From assembly GCA_964017195.1 (NCBI GenBank), contig OZ024890.1, forward strand, positions 51,425,841-51,489,840: a stretch of DNA of 64,000 bases, written 5' to 3'. The notes under the pieces were generated by a model. The model was not told the DNA's origin. It searched no databases and was given only the letters and a program-made list of their open reading frames with translations. Of this stretch, positions 1 to 11,012 are shown in pieces. Position 1 is the first letter of the stretch, and each line of letters starts with the position of its first letter. Source of the DNA: Siderastrea radians. Taxonomy: Eukaryota > Cnidaria > Anthozoa > Scleractinia > Rhizangiidae. The translations under genes and the position numbers were made by a program.

Positions 1-250
1 GTGCGATTTCCCGCCAAGAAAAGATGGCATTCTCTGCCCCCGTCGGGTTGTCTTGGGACTCCCCTCCCCCTCCCACAGATTGTGCGGACGGACAGACGTA
101 CGGATGTACGGATGTACGGATGTACGGACGTACGGACGGACGGTCACGTGACTATTATGTCACAACCAAAATTTCTCGGATTGATAGGTTGCCATATTTC
201 CTTAGCAATGGAGCTCCTCTGGCGGGCTTTGCCCGCAGGCTCCGCTATGA
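1..250 (+). repeat. Dispersed repeat family, copy A (runs off the window start)
   Basis: This stretch holds a cassette found twice more in the window in reverse orientation (12336-12487 and 47848-48062). Shared landmarks in order are a pyrimidine-rich CCCCTCCCC tract, a run of GGACGTACGGATGTACGG-type units, CACGTGACTATTATGTCAC, an AAATTT plus GATAGGTTGCC segment, and an end reading AGCAATGGAGCTCC then GCGGGCTTTGCCCGC. The end is itself a small palindrome. No coding potential beyond spurious frames. The family looks like a short interspersed or inverted-repeat element. I do not recognise it by name. Confidence 0.7.
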
Positions 251-259
251 GATAAACGC

Positions 260-2298
260 GTACTGATAAGTCGCATCCAAATATAAGGCGGGCCACGCAG
301 AATGGGTTACGTGGAACACCAGTGTCCCGTAGAGTCTCCAGCGATTGAGACTAAACTGGATGTAGGGCCCAGGGCACCGAGAGGGAAAAATCAGGGCTCT
401 AGGCCTCCATTTACCCAGAATCAGCCGGGTTTCATGTAGAGAAAGGCTTCAATGAGCTTTCATTTTTATTTTATTTTTTTATTTTTTTATTTTTGTAACA
501 TAGAGCAATTACTTGAATTTTCATTCGTCAGGGGAGTTACCCCATATTCATGATTGATAACTTTTCGAAATACCCAAGAATATTGTTTCTTGACCCTCAT
601 AAAACCATATTAAATCTTGACAAGCGTTGGTAATTCAGAAACCAACTTAGTGAAGTACACATTTCGATTCGATCGCGGAATCTTTCTCAAGGAATGGTAT
701 TGGCAAGGTAAGGTAAAGTCAAACGAGCCACAGGGCACCCACACGGCCAGAGCTTATCCCGGTTTTGCTACTTCCCCTTTGATTGGTTGTTAATCCATCG
801 CAGGGTGTCTCCCAGCAGTATGTCACCGGTACCCATTTATACAACTGGGTGGAGAGAGACAACGTGGAGTAAAGTTTCTTGACTACGGAAACAACACGAT
901 GGCAGGGAACAGTCCCAGAACCACCGTCCTTCAGATCCGAAGTCCCATTGCACCCCCACAAGTGTTAGTGTTATAAAGAGATTTGTTTCGGGCAGGGACC
1001 TGGCGCTTAATTTCAAAAGTTTCCTTAATTCTTTAATTGTGGAGAAAATTTATCCCCATCCTTTTATCCAACAATTTATGACTCGTTGAGTTTGCAGCTT
1101 CATTTTCCAACACCCGGGGCAAGCAGGGCTTTTATTTATCGAGGAGGAATCAAACTAACTAGCCAAAGTAAAACCAACTTACAGGAGCAGAAGGACAGGG
1201 GGGAGGGGATTCGCGAGAGCGAAGCGAGAGTCGCGGGCAGCCTTTTCCGTTCCCTTCGCGTTCCATGCTCGCAAATGCCTCCGCACAAGGCAATTTAAGT
1301 CTAGTTCACTCCTCCTTCCCCAGCAAAAAACAGGATTACCGGTAAAATACCGCGTAATTACAAAGGAGTATGCACCAGAGGAAGCCAGCATAACCAAAAG
1401 CTACAGGGAAAACTTTAACCTATGTCACGGGTTGGGGGGCGGGGACGGGGTCGGAGTTTACTTTGACTAGTGCATTGCAGGCAGCCCAACAAGAGACAGG
1501 CTTTCTCAATCCGTTTTGGGTAATTTGGTTGATTCGGGATCGAATTGTGGCCCGTCCTATGGAGCAGCGAGTCTTTTTCACCCAACCAGAGTAGCCATCT
1601 GTCTCTGTAGAGTCCCACCTACACTAGTCCACCCCCAAGATGACACATTTTGTAAGCTAGTAGCAATCAGAGATCAGGTGGAGCGCTCAAGTCTGCAACT
1701 CTCGCAGCTGTTGTTTGTTTATTTTTTTTTTACTACTTCTGTAAGAACCTTCTGGAGGTTTCTTACAGGAATCTTCTCTCGGGCAGCTTCAAAAAGAACA
1801 ATGTCATTGTTCAAAGCAATCGAAAGTTCTCAGAAATAAATGTTTGAACAAGGTAGTGTTACCCGACTGAACATATCGGCCGCCGTAACGAAATAAAGTT
1901 TTGTGACACCGTGGGGCGTCTTGTACTTTAATCCACAAGACATAGAACTATAGAACGTTTAGACCATTTACCAGGGGCACCCAAGGAAAAAATTTAGAAC
2001 GCCATTTTCTGCTTTCTTAGATTGTTTCAGAGCTCTTTAAAGGCATATTTGTGTAAGCTAATACAGATTGATCTGTTAGGTGTTTTAAGCTGAAACTTTA
2101 GGCCGCAGAAACGGAATCCTATCCGCCGAATTTCCGAGCCGCTAATGGCTGTCCGAAAACAGTGCCACAACTATAAACCTTATTTTACACACTAAACGAC
2201 ATATTTGTCCCTCCGAAAACAATAGGAATTAATCAGTCCCCTTGTTACGAAAGTCTGAGGTAATGTTTCGTAAGAGAAATCTCTAGTTTTCACTGCAA
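260..2298. other. No gene recognised
   Basis: About 2 kb of AT-rich sequence upstream of the first TTAA-flanked element. It holds a poly-T/ATTT tract near 460-495 and a G-rich stretch near 1430-1450. The open frames here are short, repeat-like or overlapping in several frames, and none shows a recognisable domain or paired splice sites. Confidence 0.6.
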
Positions 2299-2302
2299 TT
2301 AA

Positions 2303-3014
2303 GGTTACTCCGGACCTTCGCGGGTGTCCTCCCCTGTTCTCCGGGAAAAAATTGGTATGCGCGCCATTTTAAAGGAAAGCACGGCAAACTATATATCGTT
2401 GGAAAGCTTAATAAATATAGATTTCAGAAAAAAAATATTAACTGCCAGTTTTTTTTAATTCCACAAAAGAAAACTGCAAAAATGACCGTAAAAATGACCA
2501 TGCGTCATTCCGGCAAACAAATGAATTAATAGGGTATCAAAACTCGGCAGATTTCTGTGAAATTTGGCCTAAACGTTCCTTAGATGTTGTGAAACAAAAG
2601 TATGTCGGGGATTTTTGAAATTTATAATATTTCTCCCGTGGCGATCTTCAATGCAATGCCCATGGCGCACTCTTTGCTTCTCGAACTTGACAGACTAATT
2701 AAAAAATAACTAGTTAGAATATCGAAAAATGCTGACACAGCTTTGATGATTGATCCTTTGGGATTAACACTGTGCAGTTATTTTTCCAATGCGCTTGGAT
2801 TTGATACCCTATTAATTCAATTGAATGACACATGGTCATTTTCGCAGTGGATTGCGATTTTCTTTTGCGGAGTTGAAGAAACCGGCAATTTATATTTTTT
2901 CCGAAATCTACATTTATTGAGCTTTCCAACAATATATAATTTGCCGTGTTTTCCTTTAAAATGGCGCGCAAACGAATTTTTTCCCGAGGACACCCGCGAG
3001 GGTCCAGAGTAACC
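2303..3014. mobile_element. TTAA-flanked foldback element with ~230-bp inverted repeats
   Basis: The left arm (2303 to about 2545) starts GGTTACTCCGGACC and is matched in inverse orientation by the right arm (about 2790 to 3014), which ends GGTCCAGAGTAACC. Both arms share the GCGGGTGTCCTC block, a GCGCGCCATTTTAAAGGAAA block and an ATGACCATG-type block. TTAA sits directly outside each end (2299-2302 and 3015-3018), as expected for a TTAA target-site duplication. There is no transposase, so this is a non-autonomous element. The open frames inside are read-through of the arms. Confidence 0.8.
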
Positions 3015-3233
3015 TTAAATCCGAATACTCCAGACGATTTAGGTCTGCCGAACCGCTATTCCGCCGAAATGAACCGTTGGGTCCCCCTGATTTATTCTCG
3101 TCAAACATTTCCCGAGTGACTACCGAAAACAATTGAAAATCAATTAAGTCCGTTGAAAATCCGCAATAAAATCCCTATAACAGTCCTTGTGAGATTGGAG
3201 CTAGCGTCGTTTATAATACAACCACTTACTCGA

Positions 3234-3476
3234 AGGGGCCCGTTTCTCGAAAGTCCCGGTAACTTTTCGGGCCCGGAGCTATATTTTAAAATCAAAATCT
3301 ATAAAACGTTGTCGTAGTTGTTAGCCTGCATATCAGCCCAACTTGTTTTGTCAACTTAGAATTTCTTGCTCAGCTTTCAAAGCCAACAAAATTTGAGTCT
3401 TTAATGCAAACATCGCGCACATAAAATAGCTTTCCGGGCCCGAAAAGTTATCGGGACTTTCGAGAAACGGACCCCT
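3234..3476. mobile_element. Short inverted-repeat element (MITE-like)
   Basis: A left arm of about 55 bp, beginning AGGGGCCCGTTTCTCGAAAG, is repeated in inverse orientation at about 3418-3476, ending CTTTCGAGAAACGGACCCCT. The inner parts of the arms share CTTTTCGGGCCCGG and an AGCTATTTTA-type motif. The interior is about 130 bp and non-coding. No clear target-site duplication is visible. Confidence 0.75.
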
Positions 3477-3683
3477 GGTGGGGGACAAGGGGAGTAGGAT
3501 GGGGTGAAATCCCACAGAAAAGGGGGCGGAAGTGTACGGGACGCCGGAAATGGTGGCGCAAAACGGGATAAATAGGAAAAATTGGTGCAACTTCAAAAAC
3601 GCTACCGAAAACAGCTCGTGGTTGTACCTGATTTTCGAAATAACAGCAGGCAATAAATAATCTTCAAATAAAGACACACGGTT

Positions 3684-4310
3684 TTAAGTTTGAAGAACAT
3701 GTTTCGGATGATCTACATCCATCTTCAGTTTCGAATGTAAATCAGACCGATAGTCGGTGTGATATAAATACAATGCACATAGAATAATAATTACTAAATA
3801 ACGACATGAGTGAATAACTGAAATACAATGGTGTTGAAAACGCCAAAAACAAATGAAAAAAGTGAAATTAACAAGGACAATTAAAATGAAAGTGATAGAT
3901 TGACGTGATTGACGTACAAGTTTGTTTAACAAGGGTTTTTCCCACCCGATGTGTAAAGCCTCCTTGATTTTGAGTTGGAAAGACGTGGAGGCGATGTCAA
4001 GGATTGAAAAGCAATCTTCTGAACACAAAGCTTTGCATGTCTCTGACATATTCATGTGTTGGAAGACGTGCAAATTCTAATCAGATGTTAAGTGTTCACG
4101 AACACGTGTAGCAAGATGTCGGTTTGTCTCGCCGACATAGCAGGCGTTGCAGCCTGAGCAAGAACATTTGTAAACCACAAGTGATCGTAACGTTTTGAGA
4201 ATCGCATCTTTCACACTGAATAAGTTCTTGATCTTGTAAGGAGCAAAGACCAACTTGATGTCTGAATTCTTAACATCTGATAAGAATTCGTACATCTTCC
4301 AACATCTTAT
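3684..4310 (-). mobile_element. Penelope-like element, 3' fragment with GIY-YIG endonuclease (broken)
   Basis: Read on the minus strand, the frame from 4295 carries a GIY-YIG-type endonuclease of Penelope-like retroelements. It has a cysteine-rich CSCSGCNACYVGETNRHL segment followed by RVREHL, then after an in-frame TAG (4077-4079) the family's usual C-terminal block with IASTSFQLKIKEALHI and WEKPLLNK. The reverse transcriptase part is absent, so the copy is 5'-truncated, which is common for this class. The C-terminal end overlaps a hammerhead-like core at 3691-3728. The element lies just beyond the 3' end of the acyl-CoA synthetase pseudogene, in the same orientation. Family placement rests on motif order remembered from the family. 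Confidence 0.85.
3691..3728 (-). ncRNA. Hammerhead-like ribozyme core at the Penelope 3' end (possibly degenerate)
   Basis: On the minus strand the order is CTGAAGA, a 5-bp stem GGATG/CATCC around a TAGAT loop, GAAA, then the self-complementary ACATGT followed by TTC. This matches the hammerhead plan CUGANGA, stem II, GAAA, short stem III. Penelope-like elements are known to carry minimal hammerheads near their ends. Stem I is poor: AAA before CTGA pairs only partly with the bases after the expected cleavage site. It may therefore be inactive or need dimer formation. Confidence 0.5.
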
Positions 4311-4790
4311 CTAAATAACTTGTAATTTTCTTCACCTGTAAATCTGCCTAGTTACTGTTGGTATATAAGCTGCCTGCTTGTTACATTGGAATAGAACCGA
4401 AATACTGTATATTTTTTTCAACACCATCTTCAGTTTGTATCTTGTAATAGCCAAAACTTGGTTCTACAATGATGACAATTCTCGGTCTCCTTTTCTTTCT
4501 TTCTTTCTTTTTTTTTTTTTTTTTTTTCATGGTTTATTCCATACTGTCAGATGGTTCTGAATTCTGATAAGAGATCGGTTGTCGAACCTCCTCCTTTCAA
4601 GAAAGGAACTGTTAAAACAACTTTTCATTACTGAGAGGGCAAACGCTTATAAAAGCCGACGTCTATCAGTGCGTGTTATAATAATTCCTACTGTGTAATG
4701 TGATTCGTACTTTTTTAATTTTGCTCGTTTCCATAAATCTCTACTTGGCATAACACCTCTACCAAATGTGATCAATTTGATATGTGTTCT

Positions 4791-4880
4791 TCATTTTGCT
4801 GATTTCCATTCCTTGTCTTTAAGCTCTTTTCGGTTGATCTTTCCAGTCAGCGTCGTAGGAAGACAGGATACAAACTCTAT
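4791..4880 (-). pseudogene. ACSM pseudogene, last exon (catalytic lysine region and stop)
   Basis: The acceptor AG lies at 4881-4882 and the first codons read IEFVSCLPTTLTGKINRKEL, then the chain ends KDKEWKSAK with TGA at 4791-4793. The TGK lysine corresponds to the C-terminal catalytic lysine of the adenylate-forming family, needed for adenylation. The length of 90 nt is an exact number of codons, in phase 0 with the exon ending at 5498. No canonical AATAAA was seen shortly downstream. Confidence 0.9.
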
Positions 4881-5239
4881 CTAAAAAGACAAAAAAAACA
4901 TACTTCTATGTCTGTCAATTTAACACGGTATTTTTGTACCATCAGGAGCATTTCACTTTTTACAATTATATTTAAAATTATTTATTTGCTTAAGATTATT
5001 ATTTGCTGTTACAATTCGTTAGCTTTTGTTGAAGCCTAAACTGAGTTCAGCCAATCGGTGAAGAAGATTAAGATTCTACATCTTTTTTTGCTCACCCCCT
5101 ATTCAACCTGGGCTTTTTGTTAACAAGGGCTCTGGCAACGAAACTATGAGGTCCGCCTTAGTGACGTCACCTGACGTGGAAATTACGTCATGTTTTTAAA
5201 ACGGCGACCACCCTGGGTCCGCCATCTTGGATTTCTGGC

Positions 5240-5377
5240 TTTTTTCAAAACTCACTAAAGTCATTGGTTGGTTGGTTGGTCTGTCGTTTGGGCGGTCGGT
5301 CGGTCGGTCGGTTGCTTGCTTGCTTGTTTGCTTGCTTGCTTGCTTGCTTGCTTGCTGCTTTAGTGGGGTTGGCTCAT

Positions 5378-5408
<31 letters not shown>

Positions 5409-5445
5409 CTTATCTATTTATTTATTTATTTATTTATTTAAAGAC
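5240..5445 (+). repeat. Compound microsatellites (GGTT/GGTC/GCTT)n then (ATTT)n
   Basis: Tandem GGTT units (about 5264-5280) pass into GGTC (5291-5310), GCTT/GTTT units (to about 5357), and after a short break an ATTT run (about 5377-5440). The two overlapping frames through it are low-complexity artefacts. It sits in the intron between the last two exons of the ACSM pseudogene. Confidence 0.9.
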
Positions 5446-5497
5446 TACAAGAAAGTTTCAAAAAATATATTTATTTTTATTATGGGAAGTCACCTAC

Positions 5498-5620
5498 AAT
5501 AGTTGGGCTCATCCAAGCCGCTGTATTCTGAGTCACGTGGTCTTGCAGCTCCTTTGTTAAATCATTTTGGTCTTTATTCTTGAAACCGTCCGTTAACACG
5601 ACAATGGCTTTCACTACCGC
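5498..5620 (-). pseudogene. ACSM pseudogene, exon with AVVKAIVVL
   Basis: This exon is 123 nt, phase 0 at both ends, with the acceptor AG at 5621-5622 and donor GTAGGT directly after ATT (5498-5500). It reads AVVKAIVVLTDGFKNKDQND, then TKELQDHVTQNTAAWMSPTI. It matches the C-terminal subdomain of the family (EVVKAFVVL, then LTKELQEHV). Choosing the GTAGGT donor gives exact length agreement with the family up to the IEFV start of the next exon. No lesions. Confidence 0.9.
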
Positions 5621-5686
5621 CTATAGGAATGAAAAGAGTTAGATCGCACATAACATTCGTTTTAAAGATGCTTAAAAACTTCTCAC

Positions 5687-5783
5687 CTGGCCAAGTGGGT
5701 CAGGACTGCTGACTACAACACACTGGAAAACAGCCGGGTGTTCATTCAGACAACTTTCAACTTCGTAAGGGTTTATGTTGTCT
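5687..5783 (-). pseudogene. ACSM pseudogene, exon with NPYEVES
   Basis: The acceptor is TTCTTAG and the donor is GTGAGA. The exon is 97 nt, entering with one base that completes a glycine codon from the exon at 7008. It reads DNINPYEVESCLNEHPAV, then FQCVVVSSPDPLGQ. The family pattern is PYEVES, LxEHPAV, E/QxxVVSSPDP, which is conserved here. No lesions. Confidence 0.92.
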
Positions 5784-7007
5784 CTAAGAAGGAATTTAAA
5801 AACAAGAAGAATAGTTAAAAATAATAATGAGAGAATAAGTTAGTGGATGGTCAGTGTTTGCTAATTGCACAAAAATGCTGAGGGCTTATACTTAGAATGC
5901 TCCATAGCGGACGCGGAAAGTACGTCTGACTACTGCATGGATGCCTAAAGCATGTCACAAACTTTACTGGACTGCCAGTTAGAGCAAAAAGCCGTTTTGG
6001 ACCACTCCTTTTAATTTGCAAGCGGTTTTCAATAGCAGTAGTTTGTCTCTGTATGAAACAAGAAAAGGGCATGCTCGTAGTGCAGTTTCTAGCTCTGAAA
6101 TAACTGTCAAGTTGCGGTTTGAAAATACTAGACAAATTACTGCAAAATAGGTACACAAAGCGAACATTTGTTTATGTCTTCAGCCAAAAGGGTTTAAAGT
6201 TGATAATCGAAGGCTGTTTTATATTAGAACAGGTAACTACAATAAAACCCTCGGGGGTGCTCCATACTTTTTTCGTCCGAAAACGGGGGCTTTTTGCGCT
6301 TCCAATTATACGGAAGGGTAGGAAAGGTTAAGAAGCCTCCTCGTAAGAAACTTTATTGATTACCCCTCTTGGGGTAAAACCTTCAGTAGCCTAGTTGACT
6401 GCTTATGAGAGATCAAAGCACATAGTTTTTCTAACTCCATTTGCAACCCACATCCTGAAATAGGGTCAGTGATGTCAAATATATCTTCGAATTCTTCAGT
6501 GACGAAAGAGTAAGGCAATATCGGAGATTGAGTATCGCGTTTATCGCGCGGCAAACGGCAAACGGCAGTCTGCCTTTGATGTAAGTTCGTAATCTGAGCG
6601 CCTTTTTTAGAACACAGTTGACAGCCTTTGTGGTCTGAGGTGACAGCCAAACATAACTCACTTTAACCGGTCAGTTCACGTAGAAAGTAACCGGTCAGTT
6701 TACGGAGAAATATATATATATAAAACATTATTGGGCTTAAACACAGGCTGATAATTAAAGCAGAACGAATCAAACACTTCAAAAAAAGAATCACTGATAC
6801 TTGCGTTGTTAACGAACGCGAGAACAGGCCTCTTTGCGTTAAAAACGGCAAACGGCAAACGTGGAAAATGGCGTAAACGTGATGCTTAATCCCTCTATTG
6901 AATGTTGAGTTCGGTTACGGTTGTAAGGTTACTACGCTCACTTTATATACAAGTTATATTCAGTGATTTGTTGCAGGAGTCATGGTTATGTTAATATAGT
7001 ATCATAC

Positions 7008-7083
7008 CCTTCCTGGAAAATGACGTCATCGATTCTTCCTACTATCCAGAACTAACCATCTTCATCTTTAAAGCCAAGGTCAT
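7008..7083 (-). pseudogene. ACSM pseudogene, exon with in-frame TAG
   Basis: The acceptor GATTAG ends at 7084 and the donor is GTATGA after 7008. The exon is 76 nt with two bases shared at each end, and both phases fit the neighbours. It reads DLGFKDEDG, stop (TAG, 7052-7054), then FWIVGRIDDVIFQEG. The family has tyrosine where the stop lies (DEDGYFW), so a single change TAC or TAT to TAG explains it. The first codon, joined with the G at 9567, gives Asp where the family has the Gly of the TGD motif. Confidence 0.88.
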
Positions 7084-7523
7084 CTAATCACGTGACAACA
7101 GATCAGAACCGAGAACGTTAACTTAAGATAACACGTTAAGTATTCACAAAATATCTTTTTTTTTTTGGTTTTGATTGCGCATATTGGAAAGACTGCATTA
7201 ATAGCGTCCTAAATCGATGTTTACCATCACTGTTACGCGCATTGTAGAGTAAATTAAACGTCTTTCCCTTGTTACCACCTCACTATTAAGGACCATGATA
7301 AATCCTAGAAATTAAGAGAAATGTACTGAAAATACTCCAAACCACATTGATACAAACTTACACATGCGATTTTTGATGCGATTTTTGCCTCGCTTTCGTA
7401 ACTTTTCATAAAATGACTCAAGTGTAAACTAGTGACGATTTCATTGCGATTTCTCTGCGATTTGAGGGCGATGTTTGCTGCAATTTCCCAATTTGCATCA
7501 AGTTGTTTCAAACATGTTCTTAA

Positions 7524-7919
7524 AGGGGCGGTGTCACGGGGATTTCAGTTGCTCGCGTTTCGTCAAAACTTCGCTGAAATTGAGATTAAATGCCTTCACT
7601 CACACACAAAATGCTCCTGGTACATCAAGAGGGAGATATCAAGCGAATTTTTGCAAGGAGAGCAAACCATAATAAGTTTTCAATGATTTTTGTAAGATAC
7701 AAGCACAGAATTTGAAAACGTCCGCCAGACGTTTTCAAATTGTAATCCATTTCCATCTTGGCCATCCGTGGCCAAAGACACTTAGTAATAGCTTCACTGA
7801 GTTAGTATGGTGTCTGAACAAGAAAATGACCAATATTTTTAGGCTTTTATATATGTTAATGTGACTTTTGGCTTTTCAGTGGGGTCAAACGCGAGCAAAA
7901 TCCTCGTGATACTGCCCCT
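7524..7919. mobile_element. TTAA-flanked MITE
   Basis: The left end AGGGGCGGTGTCACGGGGAT is matched in inverse by the right end, which finishes ATCCTCGTGATACTGCCCCT. The arms continue into GCTCGCGTTT. TTAA flanks both sides (7520-7523 and 7920-7923). In the centre, 7708-7742, is a hairpin whose arms read TTTGAAAACGTC and its complement. No coding capacity. Confidence 0.85.
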
Positions 7920-8148
7920 TTAACCTCTACGAAATCGCCTGGTGGCGACCAATCGCACACTCAAAACGCTGCTAGTTAACATTTACAATTTTTATCGCGA
8001 GGTCAACCGCAGCAAAAATTGCACAAAAAATTGCATTTGCAAACTGGCCTTTACTCATAATTCATCTATAATTTTCAGTGCTATCAGTTTAATTGTCAAT
8101 ACAAGCTTACCCTAAGTTTTCTTATGACCAATCTCGTACCCAAACTCC

Positions 8149-8331
8149 CCAGGCTTCTTGGTCAGCAGGTGGTCGCCGCGAGAGTCTCTGTGGTAATGCA
8201 AAACTTTGATTTTTTTGATTGGCTGTTCACTGTAACAAGACTAAGAACCGTTAATCGCAGGATTTCTTCCGTAACAGATCCAGTACCCAAGAGTTTCTCC
8301 CGGTGACCACCCGCTGACCAAGAAGCCTGAG
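8149..8331. mobile_element. Short inverted-repeat element
   Basis: CCCAGGCTTCTTGGTCAGCA followed by GGTGGTC at about 8149-8178 is repeated inverted at about 8301-8331, ending GCTGACCAAGAAGCCTGAGG. The loop is about 120 bp. No target-site duplication was identified and no coding sequence is present. Confidence 0.75.
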
Positions 8332-8349
8332 GATTCTAGGAAGGAGATT

Positions 8350-8377
8350 GCCCTATCACGGACACCAGTGATAGGGC
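8350..8377. other. 10-bp perfect hairpin
   Basis: GCCCTATCAC (8350-8359) and GTGATAGGGC (8368-8377) form a perfect stem around an 8-nt loop. It lies between two inverted-repeat elements. It may be a scar or a tiny element. No function can be assigned. Confidence 0.6.
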
Positions 8378-8406
8378 AGTCCCTAAGGGTGTCCTCTACG
8401 TATAAT

Positions 8407-8468
8407 CAGAAACTCATAAGGAGTTGAAACGTGTAACTCGCGTTCGATGCTCGTAAATATTTATTTTT

Positions 8469-8503
<35 letters not shown>

Positions 8504-9542
8504 CACGCACGAGTTTAAGGCGCCAAAACCTTGCGAAGTGTTGCAGCGTTTCTTTGCAAACCTGAATGGATCAATGAAACTGCTTCGAAGTGAACGTCCG
8601 GGAATAAGTTTTTTCGCAAAAGTCGTACAATTATTGGCTTTAAAATGTGGTACAGGTTTGATGTTTCCTGAAAAAAATTGTTGTGTTCATCGCCCAAAGC
8701 GGATTGAAGCTCGGAGAGTTGAAACGAAGACAAAACGTAGTGGTTCCAGGTTCAGAGGCCGCGGACGGGATGTGGGAAAAAACATGTCAACAATGAATCA
8801 AACAACTGGGAAAGCGATCATTCAACTTATTTGGCATTACGTTCTCTTTATTTGAACATTTGGAGCTGCTTAAGTCAGAGCTACATCGACTGCAGGTAAA
8901 ACGATGTTATTTTTGTAGTATATAGCCGAAGAAAAAGTCGTCCTTTCTTATTCAGCTTATTTAGCTTGATTTTGTAGCGAATCACTGAAAACGTATGACA
9001 CTTCAATATTATCAAACGGTTCTCTTCAATTTTGCTGTGTTTTATTTTTGTGTCATTCTTGATATTTCGGTGTCAAAAGTTTTCCGTATAAAATCTACCT
9101 AATGTGAACATTTGTTGATAGTGCGACGGTGAAAGAAGCCGGACTGAAATCATAAAAACAACGCTAGACTATTTTGGTTCAGTTTTACAGTCCGATTTAG
9201 TTCTTACCCCAGCACTTTGCTCCATGTTGTTTCAATTACAAATTTTTTTTTTTGGCCTCAAAAATTTCTTGCTCGGTCTTCGAAACCGGTATTTCTTTTC
9301 GCTTTGTCGTTCCTACGTTTGAAAATTTTTCGGCTTCATTTTCCCCAACTTGTCGGCCATTAATCTATGGACAAGTGCGGGAACATGGTGTAAAATTACG
9401 TCACGTCGTTCACGAAGATTGATTGGTCAGTTCTCTCTCTCTTCATGTTCCAAATATGGTACTTGCGAAAATGAATAATTACGAGCATCGTTCAAAACCT
9501 ATATATGCGAGTTACACGTTTCAAGTCCTTATGAGTTTCTGG
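8407..9542. mobile_element. 1.14-kb TIR element flanked by TATAAT
   Basis: Arms of about 85 bp (8407-8492 and 9457-9542) begin CAGAAACTCATAAGGAGTTG and share GAAACGTGTAACTCG, CGATGCTCGTAA and GTACCATATTTGGAA. TATAAT is repeated outside both ends (8401-8406 and 9543-9548), consistent with a target-site duplication. A 72-codon frame on the minus strand (8733-8515, starting MSSFQLSELQSALGDEHNN) lies near the left arm. I do not recognise it and it is not long enough to be a transposase. Confidence 0.75.
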
Positions 9543-9566
9543 TATAATAAAACAATTTAAACCAAC

Positions 9567-9618
9567 CTGTCAAGTAAAAGTCTCCAGAAAAACGTTCCGC
9601 TGTTTTCTGAGGGTCGTC
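9567..9618 (-). pseudogene. ACSM pseudogene, short exon before the damaged TGD motif
   Basis: The exon is 52 nt, with acceptor TTTTACAG and donor GTTGGT. It reads DDPQKTAERFSGDFYLT plus one G. The family here reads DNPEKTA, then GDFYxTGD. The shared codon with the next exon is GAT (Asp) rather than GGN (Gly), so the conserved TGD becomes TDD. Everything else in this exon matches the family. Confidence 0.9.
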
Positions 9619-11012
9619 CTGTAAAATGTAGCTCTTTGGGTAAACCTTAGCTTTTTAACAAGACTATTTAAATCTTTTAATAGTTCCACACCATAGACCA
9701 AAGATTTTTTTTATTAATTTTGTTATCTTAACTTGGTATATGTATAAATTTACCCTAATCCGGAGCTTAGCTCATCTGTCGAACATATATGCCGTGAAGT
9801 TCCGTAACTAACGGTCCCCGAAAATAGCGCCCGGGCCCTACTAAAGAACTACTAAAGAAGCGATAAAATTTGACGACTGTTCGCAAATCTTGAAAGTATA
9901 GCACGCCTCAGAAAGTAACAATCTCTGAATATATATAATGACCTTACAAGTGACTTGATTTTCTTTACGAAAAACAGTGGGAAGTAAGCTAACAGACATT
10001 GATAAGACATGATCAGACCACCCGAGGAGAAACTGTATGCAGCGAAAACAAGAAGTAAAATTTCTTTGAAAAATAGAAAAGGGCGGCTACTAATTGCGAA
10101 AATAGCGAAATTTACAGTGAGGTATTTACCATTTGTGAGGTCCGAATAGGAGATCAACTGTGCCCGAGGACTTGAATACTCAGGACTGAGGGTAAAGGCT
10201 CTGTGCAAAGCCTGTACCCTCCTTAATTGTGCAAAGGGTATTTAACCCCCTAGTACCAGTGTCTGAAAACTATAGAGATCAATCATATCTAATCACAGAC
10301 GGTTATCTCTAAACATCTGTAGTAGACCTGCAGGAAGTAGGTTCAAATTGGGCTTTAACTTCGGCACGGCTGAATGTGGGAGCCTAAAGTGCCGAAAAAT
10401 ATACACTTTTTTTGTTATTATTATTCCACCGTTCGGCCCCGCGGGCACAATTCTATAGAAAAAGCATTAGCGATCTGACTTGTGTAGGCCCGGACAGGTT
10501 GACGCGAGCCGGTTCGGAAAAGTGCCGTACGCCATGACCTCGAGCCAAATATTTTCCGTTCCGACCCTCCAACTCAGTCAATAAGTGCATATCATTAACA
10601 ACAAGCTGAACCGCCAAGACTGTCGTCGTATTTATGCTGCAAGATCCACCTCCTATGTATCAGTTGCAACGGCGTTTTTACAAGTTGGTTTATTTTTAGA
10701 TTAACCATCAAAGCCATTTTAGCTTTGGATAAACTTAAGTATTCCTTGTAAAACTTCGGGTCATCTTCGAAACCATTTGGATCATTGGGTATCGTTGGAA
10801 GCCTTCGGGTAATCTTCGAAGGTCTTAGTGAGTCATCCAAAAATAACGCAACTCAAGAAAAGGCGCTGTTTCGCATTTCCAGTAATGGACCTCGACAGCT
10901 CTCATTTCGCCTATTTTGGCCATGCAAGGATATTTTCGTGATCATCGCACTGAATCAATGTAGTTTCGGCTTTGAAGCAAAATTTAGGTTTAGCAAACCA
11001 ATTTTGACTCAC

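Noticed and set aside
4117..4295. Reading the CSCSGCNACYVGETNRHL frame as a host DNA-repair nuclease (SLX1-like)
   Set aside because: The downstream block and the ribozyme-like 3' end match Penelope-like retroelements, and no RING/PHD-type zinc domain is present.
10595..10840. Minus-strand frame with DDPKFYKEYLSLSK, at first taken for the ACSM exon after SRYV
   Set aside because: The true continuation DDPQKTAERFSGDFYLT lies at 9567-9618 with correct splice sites and phase.
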